Assembly (NCBI GenBank): GCA_021234155.1 | Contig: JAJEKV010000141.1 | Coordinates: 1,485,743-1,549,742 of the forward strand | Length of the DNA: 64,000 nt | Source of the DNA: Isoetes taiwanensis | Lineage: Eukaryota > Streptophyta > Lycopodiopsida > Isoetales > Isoetaceae | Direction of reading: 5' to 3' | Shown: positions 1-8,639 of the stretch, in pieces | How positions within the stretch are numbered: the first letter of the stretch is position 1 | Layout: the number at the start of each line of letters is the position of its first letter | Notes under the pieces: generated by a model | The model's database searches: none | What the model was told of the DNA's origin: nothing | The model's input: the letters and a program-made list of their open reading frames with translations, nothing else | Made by a program: the position numbers and the translations under genes

Positions 1-686
1 GATCACGAAAATCGTCAGCGACCCAATCTCGGAGTTGCGAGAACATGTCGAAGCGTGTTAATTAGTCTTTGGGGCTTCGGTAGGGATTGACAATCGTCCC
101 CCGTGGTGGCCGGGTGCGTAAGCTTTTGTAAGGCTGGCTGGGCATTGAAGCGCATTGCGAAAATCCATGCAGCGGTGTTATAGTGCATTTGGCTTCTCTC
201 GCCCCGAGATACGCTATGGTAGCCTATGTGAATCTGCTCCCCTGCGTTGACAAGTCTAGCACCACCACCTCCCTAATATTCGTCTTTAACACCGCAAAGA
301 AAGGAAACACTTTTGTATTCGCTATGCCCGCTGGAGAAAACAACTAGGCGCTTACCATATGGCAGCCTCGTAACCAGCCTTGCGATTGGGTCTTCATAGC
401 CGCTTGCACCATACCGCCTGGTTAGTGGGTGGAAGACGACAATCCTCGAGGCGGGCGGTGTTTATCTTAACAAACCTTCCCAAAAAAGAATCAAACTCCG
501 CGTACGTAAATGGTGAGTCATCACCACGGCTGTCAGGCAACTTAAACCCGTAAGGTATGTCAGCAATGCACAAGGAATAGTTGCCAGGTCTCAAAGTGTG
601 GTCGAGTTTGACACAATTACCACGATACACCTGATAAAGACAATTCTGGCCAAACATATCAAATCTTTCAAATTGAAGGCACCAAA
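1..686 (-). pseudogene. DNA methyltransferase-like exon (permuted, motif IV then motif I)
   Basis: On the minus strand a block reads VYRGNCVKL, then YSLCIADIPYGF at 541-575. DIPYG matches the catalytic (D/N)-x-P-Y motif IV of amino-methyltransferases, with isoleucine at the variable second place. About 90 codons further on, EVVVLDLSTQGS (236-275) resembles the SAM-binding motif I (DLFxGxGS) and is followed by YLGAREAKC. Motif IV before motif I is the permuted order of beta-class N6-adenine/N4-cytosine enzymes. The pieces lie in different frames and a stop follows the second. The exon continues beyond base 1. A chance resemblance of motif I cannot be excluded. Confidence 0.5.
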
Positions 687-820
687 CTCATTTGACTTCT
701 TGAGACTTTTTCAGCTTTGACCGCTCCTCCTTAGCTAGCGGACCATGTTCAAAAAGCCGGGTGGCATGGGGTCTTTCTTTTTAAAGCGAGGAAACAATTT
801 GTAAGAAACAAAGCAGCGGC

Positions 821-945
821 TCCCTCACTCTGTGCTATGCGGCGCATAGCATGAAAGTGAGGACTGTGTGGTAGTGCTATGCGCGCATAGCACTACCACA
901 AGGTCCCTCAATCACATGCTATCTTGGCGCATAGCGTGTTATTCT
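821..945. repeat. Cluster of three hairpins with perfect 34-bp palindrome
   Basis: 867-900 is a perfect 34-bp palindrome centred on CTATGCGCGCATAG and extended by TGTGGTAGTG arms. 834-850 is GCTATGCG-G-CGCATAGC, with outer arms CCTCACT/AGTGAGG (about 823-862). A weaker copy with a wider loop lies at about 917-939. The cluster fills an intron of the ParB/methyltransferase gene. Confidence 0.85.
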
Positions 946-996
946 AAAAGCGAATACCTTAACTCAAGCAGCAAGGAGGAGAAAGAAATGACATAC

Positions 997-1438
997 CCAG
1001 TTGGTAAAGTTGGTGGCATATTGATTTATTTTTTCATCTGAGGACCACGTGGGGTATAATTCCCGCACCTTCTCCCAGTTGTCGCAGTTGAGGTGAACCA
1101 TTAGTCGCATTGGCGGACGAGTGCACAATCTTTTTGGCTGCAAAGCGTTCCAAGAGGTTAATAACAAACATTGGAAAAACGCGTGAGTGTGTAATGTAGG
1201 CTTCTTGTTTAAATTCTCTCGCATCTCTTCGAGTGAACTGTTTATCAACAACCTTTTGCAGGACCTCACAAACTTTGTCAACATTTTTTAGGCCTTGCAT
1301 TTCACGCCAGGCCATTATACCCATATCCTTTTGCTTTGCGGGATCATTTTTCTTCCTCTTGGAATCCGTTGACTTGCCTTTAGTTTTTAAAGTGCCCTCA
1401 GAGAACATGTCAAAAATTTTTTCTTGTAGCTCCCAGAC
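997..1438 (-). pseudogene. Linker exon between ParB-like and methyltransferase-like blocks
   Basis: This exon starts at an acceptor (atgttag|GTCTGG) and reads VWELQEKIFDMF, then a lysine-rich stretch (TKGKSTDSKRKKNDPAKQK), then a mostly helical segment. It ends at FTNW|GTATGT. Near 1115 the protein-like reading moves by one base: LERFAAKKIVHSS sits in one frame and VHLNCDNWEKVRELYP in the next. No known domain is visible. The 310-bp intron that follows carries the strongest palindrome of the region (867-900). Confidence 0.5.
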
Positions 1439-1526
1439 CTAACATAGAAAACAACAAGCATGTTAAAAAAATATTTAAGAGCCATGCGCGCATAGCCAAA
1501 GGCGAAGGTCGAGAGAAAATACTTAC

Positions 1527-2569
1527 ACGTCCATGACGGAAAGCTAACTGAAAATAATTATCATATTTTACAAGAGATGCTCTGGCATCTGAGGTGGAGT
1601 AAGTTAGGCAGCACTCAGTAGCGCACTGTTCTTTTAAGGCCAGGTACAGAGCCTGGTCATCCTTAATATCTTTCTCACCTTGGTGCTCTGAACGGAAGAG
1701 TTCATATTCCTTGTGCATGAATTTAATTTTATCTGTGAAGCTCATACTCATCCGATACTCATTGTCCACGTTGTGGCTCATTGCAAGCAGCTTTGCCTCT
1801 GAGTCAGTGACACCCACGTAAACAAAGGCAAAGATTTGTGAGAAGCAGTGCTCCTTTGTTTCCTTGTATAGCTGTCTTCTTGCCTTGAAACTGTGGGTGC
1901 CCCCTAAAACATAGTATTTGTAGTTCTCGTCCTCTTCCTTAACAAACAGCTCCTTATCATTGCACTGGGCAGGATCAACTATACATATATGTGGAGCTGT
2001 TGCTGCATTCGGCCTGTCTCTTATTCTTTCTTTCAGTGCAGTTAAGTGGCCACTGTAAATTTTACGGACTTGCAATTGTCTTACACCTTGCTCGTCCTTA
2101 GGTGCAAGCTTCACACAGTCTACAGAGAGATGCATGATGCCGGGTACACGACATCTCATTTCGATTTCCTCGAGCTTCTTAGATGCCATGTCCTTCTCCT
2201 TAATTGCTATCTTCGTGCCCGGTCCTGACGGCAAAACTTGCTTAAGGGCCTTCCTGGCAGCTTTTGAGAGTGGAGGTTCGGTGGTGGTAACCAGGCCAGC
2301 CTTGTAGTAGTTTCTCTTTCCTTTCTTTTTAGGTGGCTCCTCCTCTTCCTCCTCTACATCCTCCTCTACATCCTCCTCTTCGATTTCCTCTACTTCTTCC
2401 TCCTCTTCCACATCTTGACCCGGATGCAAAGTGGCGCCCCGTTGCTTTAGAAAGTGTAAGTTTTTGGAGCAGAGGGCATTGCATCTTTCAATAATTTAGG
2501 AACAGAGGCACTAGAAGTTAAAATAGGATCCTTGCACAATAGCAGGTCCTTCAAAATGGTGACAAGATC
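1527..2569 (-). pseudogene. ParB/sulfiredoxin-like domain exon with acidic leader
   Basis: The long frame opens with an E/D run (about 2420-2335), then KKKGKR, then a folded region. Ordered ParB-like features are a strand-loop near SVDCVKLAP, a helix near HLTALKERI, and YYVLGGTHSFKARRQL (about 1870-1915), which resembles the ParB core G-x-(H/R)-x-x-A signature. A helical segment, DNEYRMSMSFTDKIKFMHKE, follows. The donor CGT|GTAAGT closes the exon and the next exon restarts in frame at VWELQEKIFDMF. The first 40 codons, ending PKTYTF and a stop, are one frame away from the acidic run, so one indel near 2450 is needed. Known: ParB-type domains bind DNA or hydrolyse CTP or phosphodiesters. Inferred: it targets the attached methyltransferase to DNA. 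Confidence 0.55.
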
Positions 2570-3129
2570 CTGGAAAGTAACATTCCATTAGCGCAAGAAG
2601 AACATTAAAGTTTTTAGGCTATGCGCGCATAGACAATACCACAATTTTTGCTTTCATTCGGCCTGAATGTAACCCCGCATGTCCTCGGGGAGGCGGCGGT
2701 GAGCTTAAAGAAATGGGGGTCCACCGAAGTAAACATGTTGAGCCCCTTAGTCGTTGTGGTGCGGTTAATATGATACATACCAGAAGAGCTCGGTATCTAT
2801 TAAACTGCCACATCTCTTGAAGTCTGTCCAACTCTTTGGATTCTTTACCAAACTGTCACAAATGTCTGAGATACAAAAAATGGGCGTCCGCGAGGCTCAC
2901 GGTTCCTCTAACAAGTAGCCACTGCTGGTCCTTACAGAAATAGGAACCGTCCTCAGTGATCATGAATGGTGTAGGTGCATCACCCTTCGTTTGATTCTTA
3001 GCCTTTGTCGGCTTCCTCTTCTTGGCAGCCTTGTGGGAGGAGCACGCCCGGGATTTTTCTTGGTTCTACAAAGAAAAAACATATTAAAAGACCGTTAGAA
3101 AAAGCACAAGCGGATCTAACATTGGAAAG

Positions 3130-3351
3130 GCCTATGCGGCGCATGGACAACCATGGCTGAAAAACATTATGCCTATCGCCGCATAGACAATGGCGGGATA
3201 AAGGTAAATGCCTATGCGGCGCATAGACAAGGGTTGCTAAAAATGTTGGTGCCTATGCGCGCATAGACAATACAAGAAGAGAAAAAACAATATGCCTATG
3301 CGCGCAAAAACAATAATAAGAAACAAGACAGAATGCCTATGCGCGCATAGA
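3130..3351. repeat. Array of six palindromic GCCTATGCGCGCATAGACAA units
   Basis: Six units start at 3130, 3171, 3210, 3251, 3294 and 3335, giving spacings of 39-43 bp. Each carries CTATGCGCGCATAG or the one-base-longer CTATGCGGCGCATAG form and is usually followed by ACAA. Spacers are A-rich and not conserved. The array lies inside the first intron of the minus-strand gene. More single copies occur at about 1483, 2623, 3824, 3848, 3897, 5663, 5701, 5887, 5968, 7866 and 7971. I found none beyond 8 kb. Confidence 0.85.
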
Positions 3352-4520
3352 CTATGAAAGAAAAAAACACTAAATGCTCTTGCCCAAAGTAGAAATTCGC
3401 AAACAAGATGTCCAAAAGCTAAAAATCAACTATCTTCGACACTAACCAAAAGACCCTAAAGCGGGCTACATTTGGTATAAAATTTCTAACAAGTAATTGA
3501 AGCACTCATTTGGTGAGATGTTTATGTACCTTCCACTGTCATGTTTGGCGGCGCTATGCGAGCGCTATGGAGATGCTCTGATTCGAAGCGGAAGAGCAAA
3601 TTTCTAGGCGGAGGTCGAGCGCCTTGGAGTATATCGTCTGTATGTGCAAATGCCTCCATATGTTTTTCGTATTTATATTGTGTTAGGTACTTTGCTTTTT
3701 CGTCTATGAATTCTTGCATATACATCTAGTTTTGGTTCTGCGGGCATTGACTTGTGGAGATAATGTCTAATATTTTGTAATGTTTCTTGGTTGTGTGGCA
3801 TCTACTTTTCGTATTGAAGTATGCGCATATAGACATATTTTATCCCTGTCTATGCGCGCATGGGCAACTAGTGTATATTACGTTTATGCTTGCTTTTCTG
3901 CGGCGCATGGGCATGTAGACTTTGCAGGTTTGAAGGAGAGGGTTTAATGGCTGAAACAAGTCACTCTTCCTTGTGTGCGGCAATGGAGAGCGGCGGCGAG
4001 AGGCGTTTTACTTCAAGTCCTCTGTTAATGTGGCAATATTGACTCGTGGTCGATTTACAACACACCCACACCCGGTAGGTGACGATGAAGAACACCGATC
4101 ACGCTTCTCCGGATGCTACCTCCTCCACACCATCTCCCTCCCCTTTACACCTACTGCGTGTGTCTACCTCTTTTCAAACTCCATCTCCAAAACACATTTT
4201 ACAGCATTCGTCCGTTTTCAAAACACCCTCCCCAGCCCACAATCCACGAAGTATCTTCTCTTCTTCCCCTACTCAAGCGTACTCACTCTATTTTTGATAC
4301 TCCTTCACCTCTCCGGGAACTACACGAATCGTTGCAATATATTATAGATTCCGCGGAGGCGTGTCTTTAGCGTCTTCTTTGGCCCTTCTTTAACAGAAAG
4401 GGCTTCTGAGGAAGACCTTCAAGTTCTGAAGAGAAAGTCGAGAACATTATTTGCTGACAGACCTGGCACTTCCGTTGAGGGCGACAAGGCTGATGACCCC
4501 GTGTTTGAAGACGTGCAGTT

Positions 4521-4841
4521 GGGTAAAAGCATGCTACGGTGTACCACTTTTGGAACCCTCAAAAGTACCTACCTCGGGTACTTTTAAAAGCTGGTACTAC
4601 GTTTTTTTTCTTTCCATTAAAATCAATGAAATTTTTGAATTGAGGGTCAATAGCATGTCAATCTATAGTACTAGAGGATAACAATACTACTAATGACTAA
4701 AATAAATGAATTAACTCTCAAACTTATTGTTTATTGCGGCATTTTTGCAAGTTCCCAGTACCCAGTGTTGGGTACTTTTCTGGGTAGTTTTGTACTACCT
4801 AAATAGGTACTTTAGATGGTACACCTAGCATGCTTTCACCC
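4521..4841. mobile_element. MITE copy 1 (321 bp, TIR GGGTRAAAGCATGYTA, TSD AGTT)
   Basis: The left end GGGTAAAAGCATGCTACGG and the right end (reverse complement GGGTGAAAGCATGCTAGG) are inverted repeats of about 25 bp. AGTT flanks both sides (4517-4520 and 4842-4845). A second 321-bp copy with the same ends lies at 46890-47210. Removing element plus one AGTT restores a continuous frame across GTGCAG|TTACGC in the surrounding gene relic, so the MITE came after the gene. There is no coding capacity, so it is non-autonomous. Confidence 0.9.
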
Positions 4842-5802
4842 AGTTACGCACTCTGAAAGACCTACCACTGAGACCTTTGCCTTTCGAAAAAGTCCTGCGG
4901 TGAAAACCCGTCTGGTGATCGCGAAAAGATTTAAGAGGGATCCCACAATAAAAGCTTTTAGAAGCTGTTATGCATGTGGCGATTGATGGGGCTGTCTTAC
5001 ATGAGAAAGAGGGAGGCTGAATTGCTGTAAAAAAATGCTTCTGATGGGCCTTTACATTTTAGTCTTTAAGGAACATAAGACAACGGTTTTTGTCAATGTC
5101 GAAAGGTGATCAAGAGTTGTACTTGGCATGCGATTGTAAGGCCTGAAGTTGGAGACAATTTTTCATACTATGTTTGAGCAACACGATTGTGCCAACTTGC
5201 TTTTAAAAGAATACATGCCATTGGAAGTCTTCGCATGTCAAGAGTGCAAAAAAGAGGTTAGACAGGAATCCCGTGCATTGATGACTATTCACACCCAAAG
5301 AAAGTTGTCGGTATGTCTTGCCTAGAAGCAAAAGCTTGGCTGGTAGGTTTCTTTGACTCTAGCGTGGCGACTTCCAAACAGTCACGTATATCATCAAAAT
5401 GAGGCGGTATTACTAAGAAGGAAGTCTACGGCATGTACAAGGATCTTTTCGAGTTCAAGTCGGAAGTTCATATCCTATTCCTACTTCTTGAGGTTGTGGA
5501 AGCAAGAATTTAATCTTGTTAGGATTAGAAGAGGCATGATTTTCGGTGTGTACTAGGCTGCTCCACATTAAAGGAAAAAGCGATCAATGGCAAAGGATAT
5601 TCTAGAAAAAGTACGTCCCTTTCGTCTAATCCCTTCTCGTTATACGACTAGAGACATTGTCTTATGCGCCATATACGGCTATTTAGTCTTGAGTTTGTCC
5701 ATGTGCGCATAGCAGGTCTTTTTAATCTTGTAGTACTCGCGCTGTGAGTCTCTTCAATCTTGTAGATCGCCCCTTCCCCGGTAGCTCTGCCTATACAAGA
5801 TA

Positions 5803-6035
5803 GCCGTCTACAAAAGCTTTTTGCGATTACGTGGAGCCTTCTTTGTTGCTTCAAAGTTTCTTGTACCGACAAGCTTTGCCTATCTTGGCGCATAGCCGCG
5901 GCTACAAAAGCTTAGCTACAGTTACGTGGAGCCTTACTTGTTGCTTCAAAGTGCTTGACAAGCTTTGCCTATGCGTGCATATACGGCTACAAAAGCTTAG
6001 CTGCGATTATGTGGAGCCTTACTATTGCTTCAAAG
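5803..6035. repeat. Degenerate tandem repeat CTACAAAAGCTT...GTGGAGCCTT...GCTTCAAAG
   Basis: Three units of about 75-100 bp start near 5808, 5908 and 5982. Each has CTACAAAAGCTT, then GTGGAGCCTT, then TTGCTTCAAAG, then TTGCCTAT(G/C)...GCATA. The unit includes the same CTATGCG-type half-palindrome found elsewhere in the first 8 kb, which ties this tandem block to the same region. Confidence 0.7.
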
Positions 6036-7447
6036 GTGCCCGACTAATGTCTTAATTGCGGTCGGATAACTCAAGAGTTGCAAGTTCACGAGAGAGGCTC
6101 AAGCCTTGGAGAAAGAAGCTAGCAAAACATAGAAAGAAATCTTTGGAGGCCACTTTCGAATATATGTATACGTGGTGGTAGGCGGTATGGACCAAAAGAA
6201 GACCTCACTTCCCCATTTTGTAAATGTTCCAAAGGATTTAGATGAATCCGATTTCTTGAGGCTTCATTTGGTTGGGGCGATGATCTTTCATGGTGTTTAT
6301 GCGGTCGCAGTATTTTTGACCTATCAAATACCTGGCCGATCCTAACCTCACGGTGACAATACTAAATAAGATTTTCTTTGGCAAAGGAGAAGGCGCCTCG
6401 GTGTTGTACTACGGTTAGACAATACTACTAGAAAATAAAACCAAGTTTTATTTGCTTATTGCGCTTAATCTTTGGTATTTGGGTATCTTTCGAAAGGTCA
6501 AGGTTGGTTTTCTTACTTGTGGGCCACACCCATGATCGAGATAGACCAAATGTTCAGCAGATTTTTGTGCGGTTGCGAAGGAAAAAAGCATTTTGTCTAC
6601 ACTCCTTGTGCAGTGTGATTGAGCAAGCTTACAATCCGACTCCAGTTGTCGAAGTGCTTAGCGAGACTTTTGATTTTCGTGAGTTTGTTTTCGGCGTCAT
6701 GGTGATCTGAGGTCCTGCTATCCATAAGTTGAATAATTTGACATTTCAACATCATGTAAAATTTTTTCTCAAGGACGGTAAAGCACAACTTCAAGGGAAG
6801 TACTTTGTCACCTCCCAAACTTGGCGCCTGAGGCAGGCCTACAATATTTAAAATATGTTCCTGAAACTAAGGTAATGAGAAGGGCTATTCGGCGACCCCA
6901 GCGAAAAGTGCCGTAGACTACCTGAGAAAGAACAAGGACAAAAATCCCTTCGTCTCAGCGACCGGCATGGAGAAAAGTATAAGGTCGGGTTTTAAGTACT
7001 TCCGATTTGAGGAGGACAAAAGGCTGGTGGGAGAATTTCTTTTCAATAATGCGGGGATGTAACTAAATCCCTCAACAAAGACATCTCCACGGAAGTTGCT
7101 TTTTGTTGGCACGGTACTCAAGTTCATCCCTTGTTGAGGCGGACCAAAGGAATTGCAAAGGGTTCCGTGTTCTGCAGAAGTACTGAAGTCAACAAGGAAC
7201 ATGATCGTGTAATGTACCTCGGAAGTAGACGTGCCTTGAAAAAGAACCAAGGCCAAACTCCGGAAAAACTTGGCGGATTTGTCTAAGGGGATGCTTATAA
7301 TTTGTACCTTCGATTGATGATGTGAAAGGCGTCCTTTACGGATTGCTTTCGGGTTAAGGACATTGTACTCAAAGACAATCTCCCCGGTAGTGAAAGTTCA
7401 CTGATACGCCACTAAGGATCTGATCCTTTTGCTGGTGGGTATGATCT

Positions 7448-7732
7448 GTGATAATTCCTTTCAAGAAGGGCCGGAAAACGATGAATAAGAATCACATGGA
7501 CAATCTGGACCTGAACGAAACTCAAGTGCTGGCTTATGATTTTACTCTCAAGGTTGATAACAGGCTACGTGCGACAACAGTTAACTTACTGAAGTCTTTC
7601 TGCGAAGATAGTTCAGACGAAGGTTCCCAGGATGAGGACAGTGTTCCAGCGGTTAGCTCTTCGACCACTTCAAGTGACAATGAGGAGAGTGGCAGCGAAG
7701 GGCCGGTGGTGGCCCGAGTGCGAAGGAGTTGA
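7448..7732 (+). pseudogene. Acidic, serine-rich C-terminal part of the unknown plus-strand gene
   Basis: An open stretch of 94 codons has NLDLNETQVLAYDFTLKVD, then a D/E/S-rich low-complexity tail (EDSSDEGSQDEDS, SSSTTSSDNEESGSEG). Just upstream, in another frame, VKDIVLKDNLPGSESSL (about 7340-7400) looks coding. Just downstream, DIPNPALLKGRKLLL and a stop (to about 7790) look like the real end. I read these as one decayed C-terminus. The function is unknown. Confidence 0.4.
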
Positions 7733-8149
7733 CGAGTATAACGACATTCCTAATCCTGCTCTTCTCAAAGGCCGTAAACTTCTTTTATAATCTAAATGTG
7801 GGCACATCGTTACCTCCTAGTTTTGGCTAGAGTTTTTTGTACATGTTGTACATGTTTTGTACATGCTCGCATAGCTTCTTCCAAGTTTATCCATGTTTTT
7901 TCATGTCTTGTATAAGCGCCAAATGCTATCAGACATGTTAGTTATGTCTTGTATGTTTTTCTACATGTTGCCTATGCGTGCATAGCACCTTGTGGTTCTT
8001 CTTGAGTAATAACAAATAGATACGCCTAGATTTGCCAATCTTGCTTTCATTTCTTGTGAAGATTTTAATGGTTCTTTAATTTTGCTAGTTTTCTTGTATT
8101 TCCTAGATTTTCTTAAAAGGTGACTCCAATTTTCAGGCTTGTTTGGGTG

Positions 8150-8310
8150 CCTACAATTCACAAAACAACAAAAGTTTTCTAATTTTGGACCAAAAAAGGG
8201 GTGTCACAAATCAAAATTGAAACATTGTTTTTTCAATTGACCCCAAAAGTGGCAATTTTAAGTTTTTTAGGGAATCTTTGAAAGATTCCTTTTTGTGGTG
8301 CAAACGCAGG
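8150..8310 (-). mobile_element. Relic terminus related to the TIR element at 60708-62958
   Basis: The 19-bp near-palindrome GGAATCTTTGAAAGATTCC (8271-8289) and neighbouring AAACGCA plus C-rich/A-rich tracts match, in reverse orientation, the subterminal block of the element near 60720-60930. No matching second end or target duplication is visible here, so this is only an end fragment. Confidence 0.45.
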
Positions 8311-8360
8311 TCATTAGTGCATTTGCTAGGTCACCTTGTTTCCTTCGTTTTCGTTTTATC

Positions 8361-8558
8361 GTATCTAATTTGCCCCTAGGATGACGCCAGCTCACTTTCG
8401 GTGGCGAATTAGATACCTCAGAAGGAGCTTCGAAAAAGGAGTAAGCCCGACATAAAACAAGATCTGGCTGGCTTAGTCTCTTTTGCTTCTCTGTTTTGTG
8501 TATCTAAAGTGCCCCACAGGATGAGATCGCTCGCTCATTTTAGGGGACACTTTAGATA
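8361..8558. repeat. Two tandem inverted-repeat hairpins
   Basis: 8361-8416 has arms GTATCTAATTTGCC / GGCGAATTAGATAC (one mismatch). 8501-8558 has arms TATCTAAAGTGCCCC / GGGGACACTTTAGATA (near perfect). The loops are related (GGATGA...GCTC...). The two hairpins are about 140 bp apart and are followed by similar purine-rich tails (AAAGGAG...AAAAA...GAGTAA), so they are a tandem duplication. TATATAAAAG just after the second could serve as a TATA box for the gene downstream. Confidence 0.75.
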
Positions 8559-8639
8559 TATAAAAGGAGAACATCATAAAAAAGAGTAAAAAGTCCGGAG
8601 CTTAGTTAAAAACCAAAGCATAGTTACAATCAATTGTGA

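Larger units (their letters stand above)
1..3725 (-). pseudogene. Decayed multi-exon ParB-like / DNA methyltransferase-like gene
   Basis: Five coding blocks run right to left: about 3725-3530, 3065-2640, 2569-1527, 1438-997 and 686-1. Most borders have good splice sites: exon 1 donor AAG|GTACAT, acceptors ttgtag|AACC, ttccag|GATC and atgttag|GTC, donors CGT|GTAAGT and TGG|GTATGT. The order is a short helical N-terminus, a K/R-rich block, an acidic run, a ParB-like domain, a basic linker and a methyltransferase-like domain. Frame breaks appear near 2875 (a T6 run that reads well as T5), 2783, 2450, 1115, 410 and 268, so this copy is not functional unless some are sequencing errors. ParB-methyltransferase fusions are known in bacteria and phages; a spliced plant-nuclear version is my inference. 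The gene runs off the left edge. Confidence 0.6.
3947..7800 (+). pseudogene. Decayed plus-strand gene of unknown function, divergent to the ParB-like gene
   Basis: Protein-like stretches follow each other on the plus strand in shifting frames: MAETSHSSLCAAMESGGERR (3947), a P/S/T-rich block with repeated TPSP (4085-4340), LTERASEEDLQVLKRKSRTL then ADDPVFEDVQL (4370-4519), RTLKDLPLRPLPFEKVL (4845-4890), FACQECKKEVRQES (about 5235), CIDDYSHPKKVVGMSCLEAK (about 5275), KKEVYGMYKDLFEFKSEVH (about 5420), and AVDYLRKNKDKNPFVSATG onward (6912-7070). I recognise no family. Stops and frame changes are frequent. The start lies about 220 bp from the first minus-strand exon, so the two genes may have shared a promoter. 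A MITE splits the DVQL/RTLK junction. Confidence 0.4.

Noticed and set aside
3130-3351. Regular spaced repeats that resemble a CRISPR array
   Set aside because: The unit is a self-palindrome of under 20 bp, spacers are short A-rich leftovers, and the setting is a spliced eukaryotic gene with no cas genes.
4070-4345. Three overlapping plus-strand frames as separate proteins
   Set aside because: They are alternative readings of one P/S/T-rich stretch; at most one is real.
5275-5500. Copia integrase suggested by IDDYS
   Set aside because: The IDDYS match is five residues long, and the following sequence lacks the W-(V/T)-Y-F-L pattern and later catalytic residues.
1-8000. Endogenous giant-virus insertion
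   Set aside because: No capsid, polymerase or packaging gene is seen, and the main gene has several spliceosomal introns. ParB and methyltransferase domains alone do not show a viral origin.
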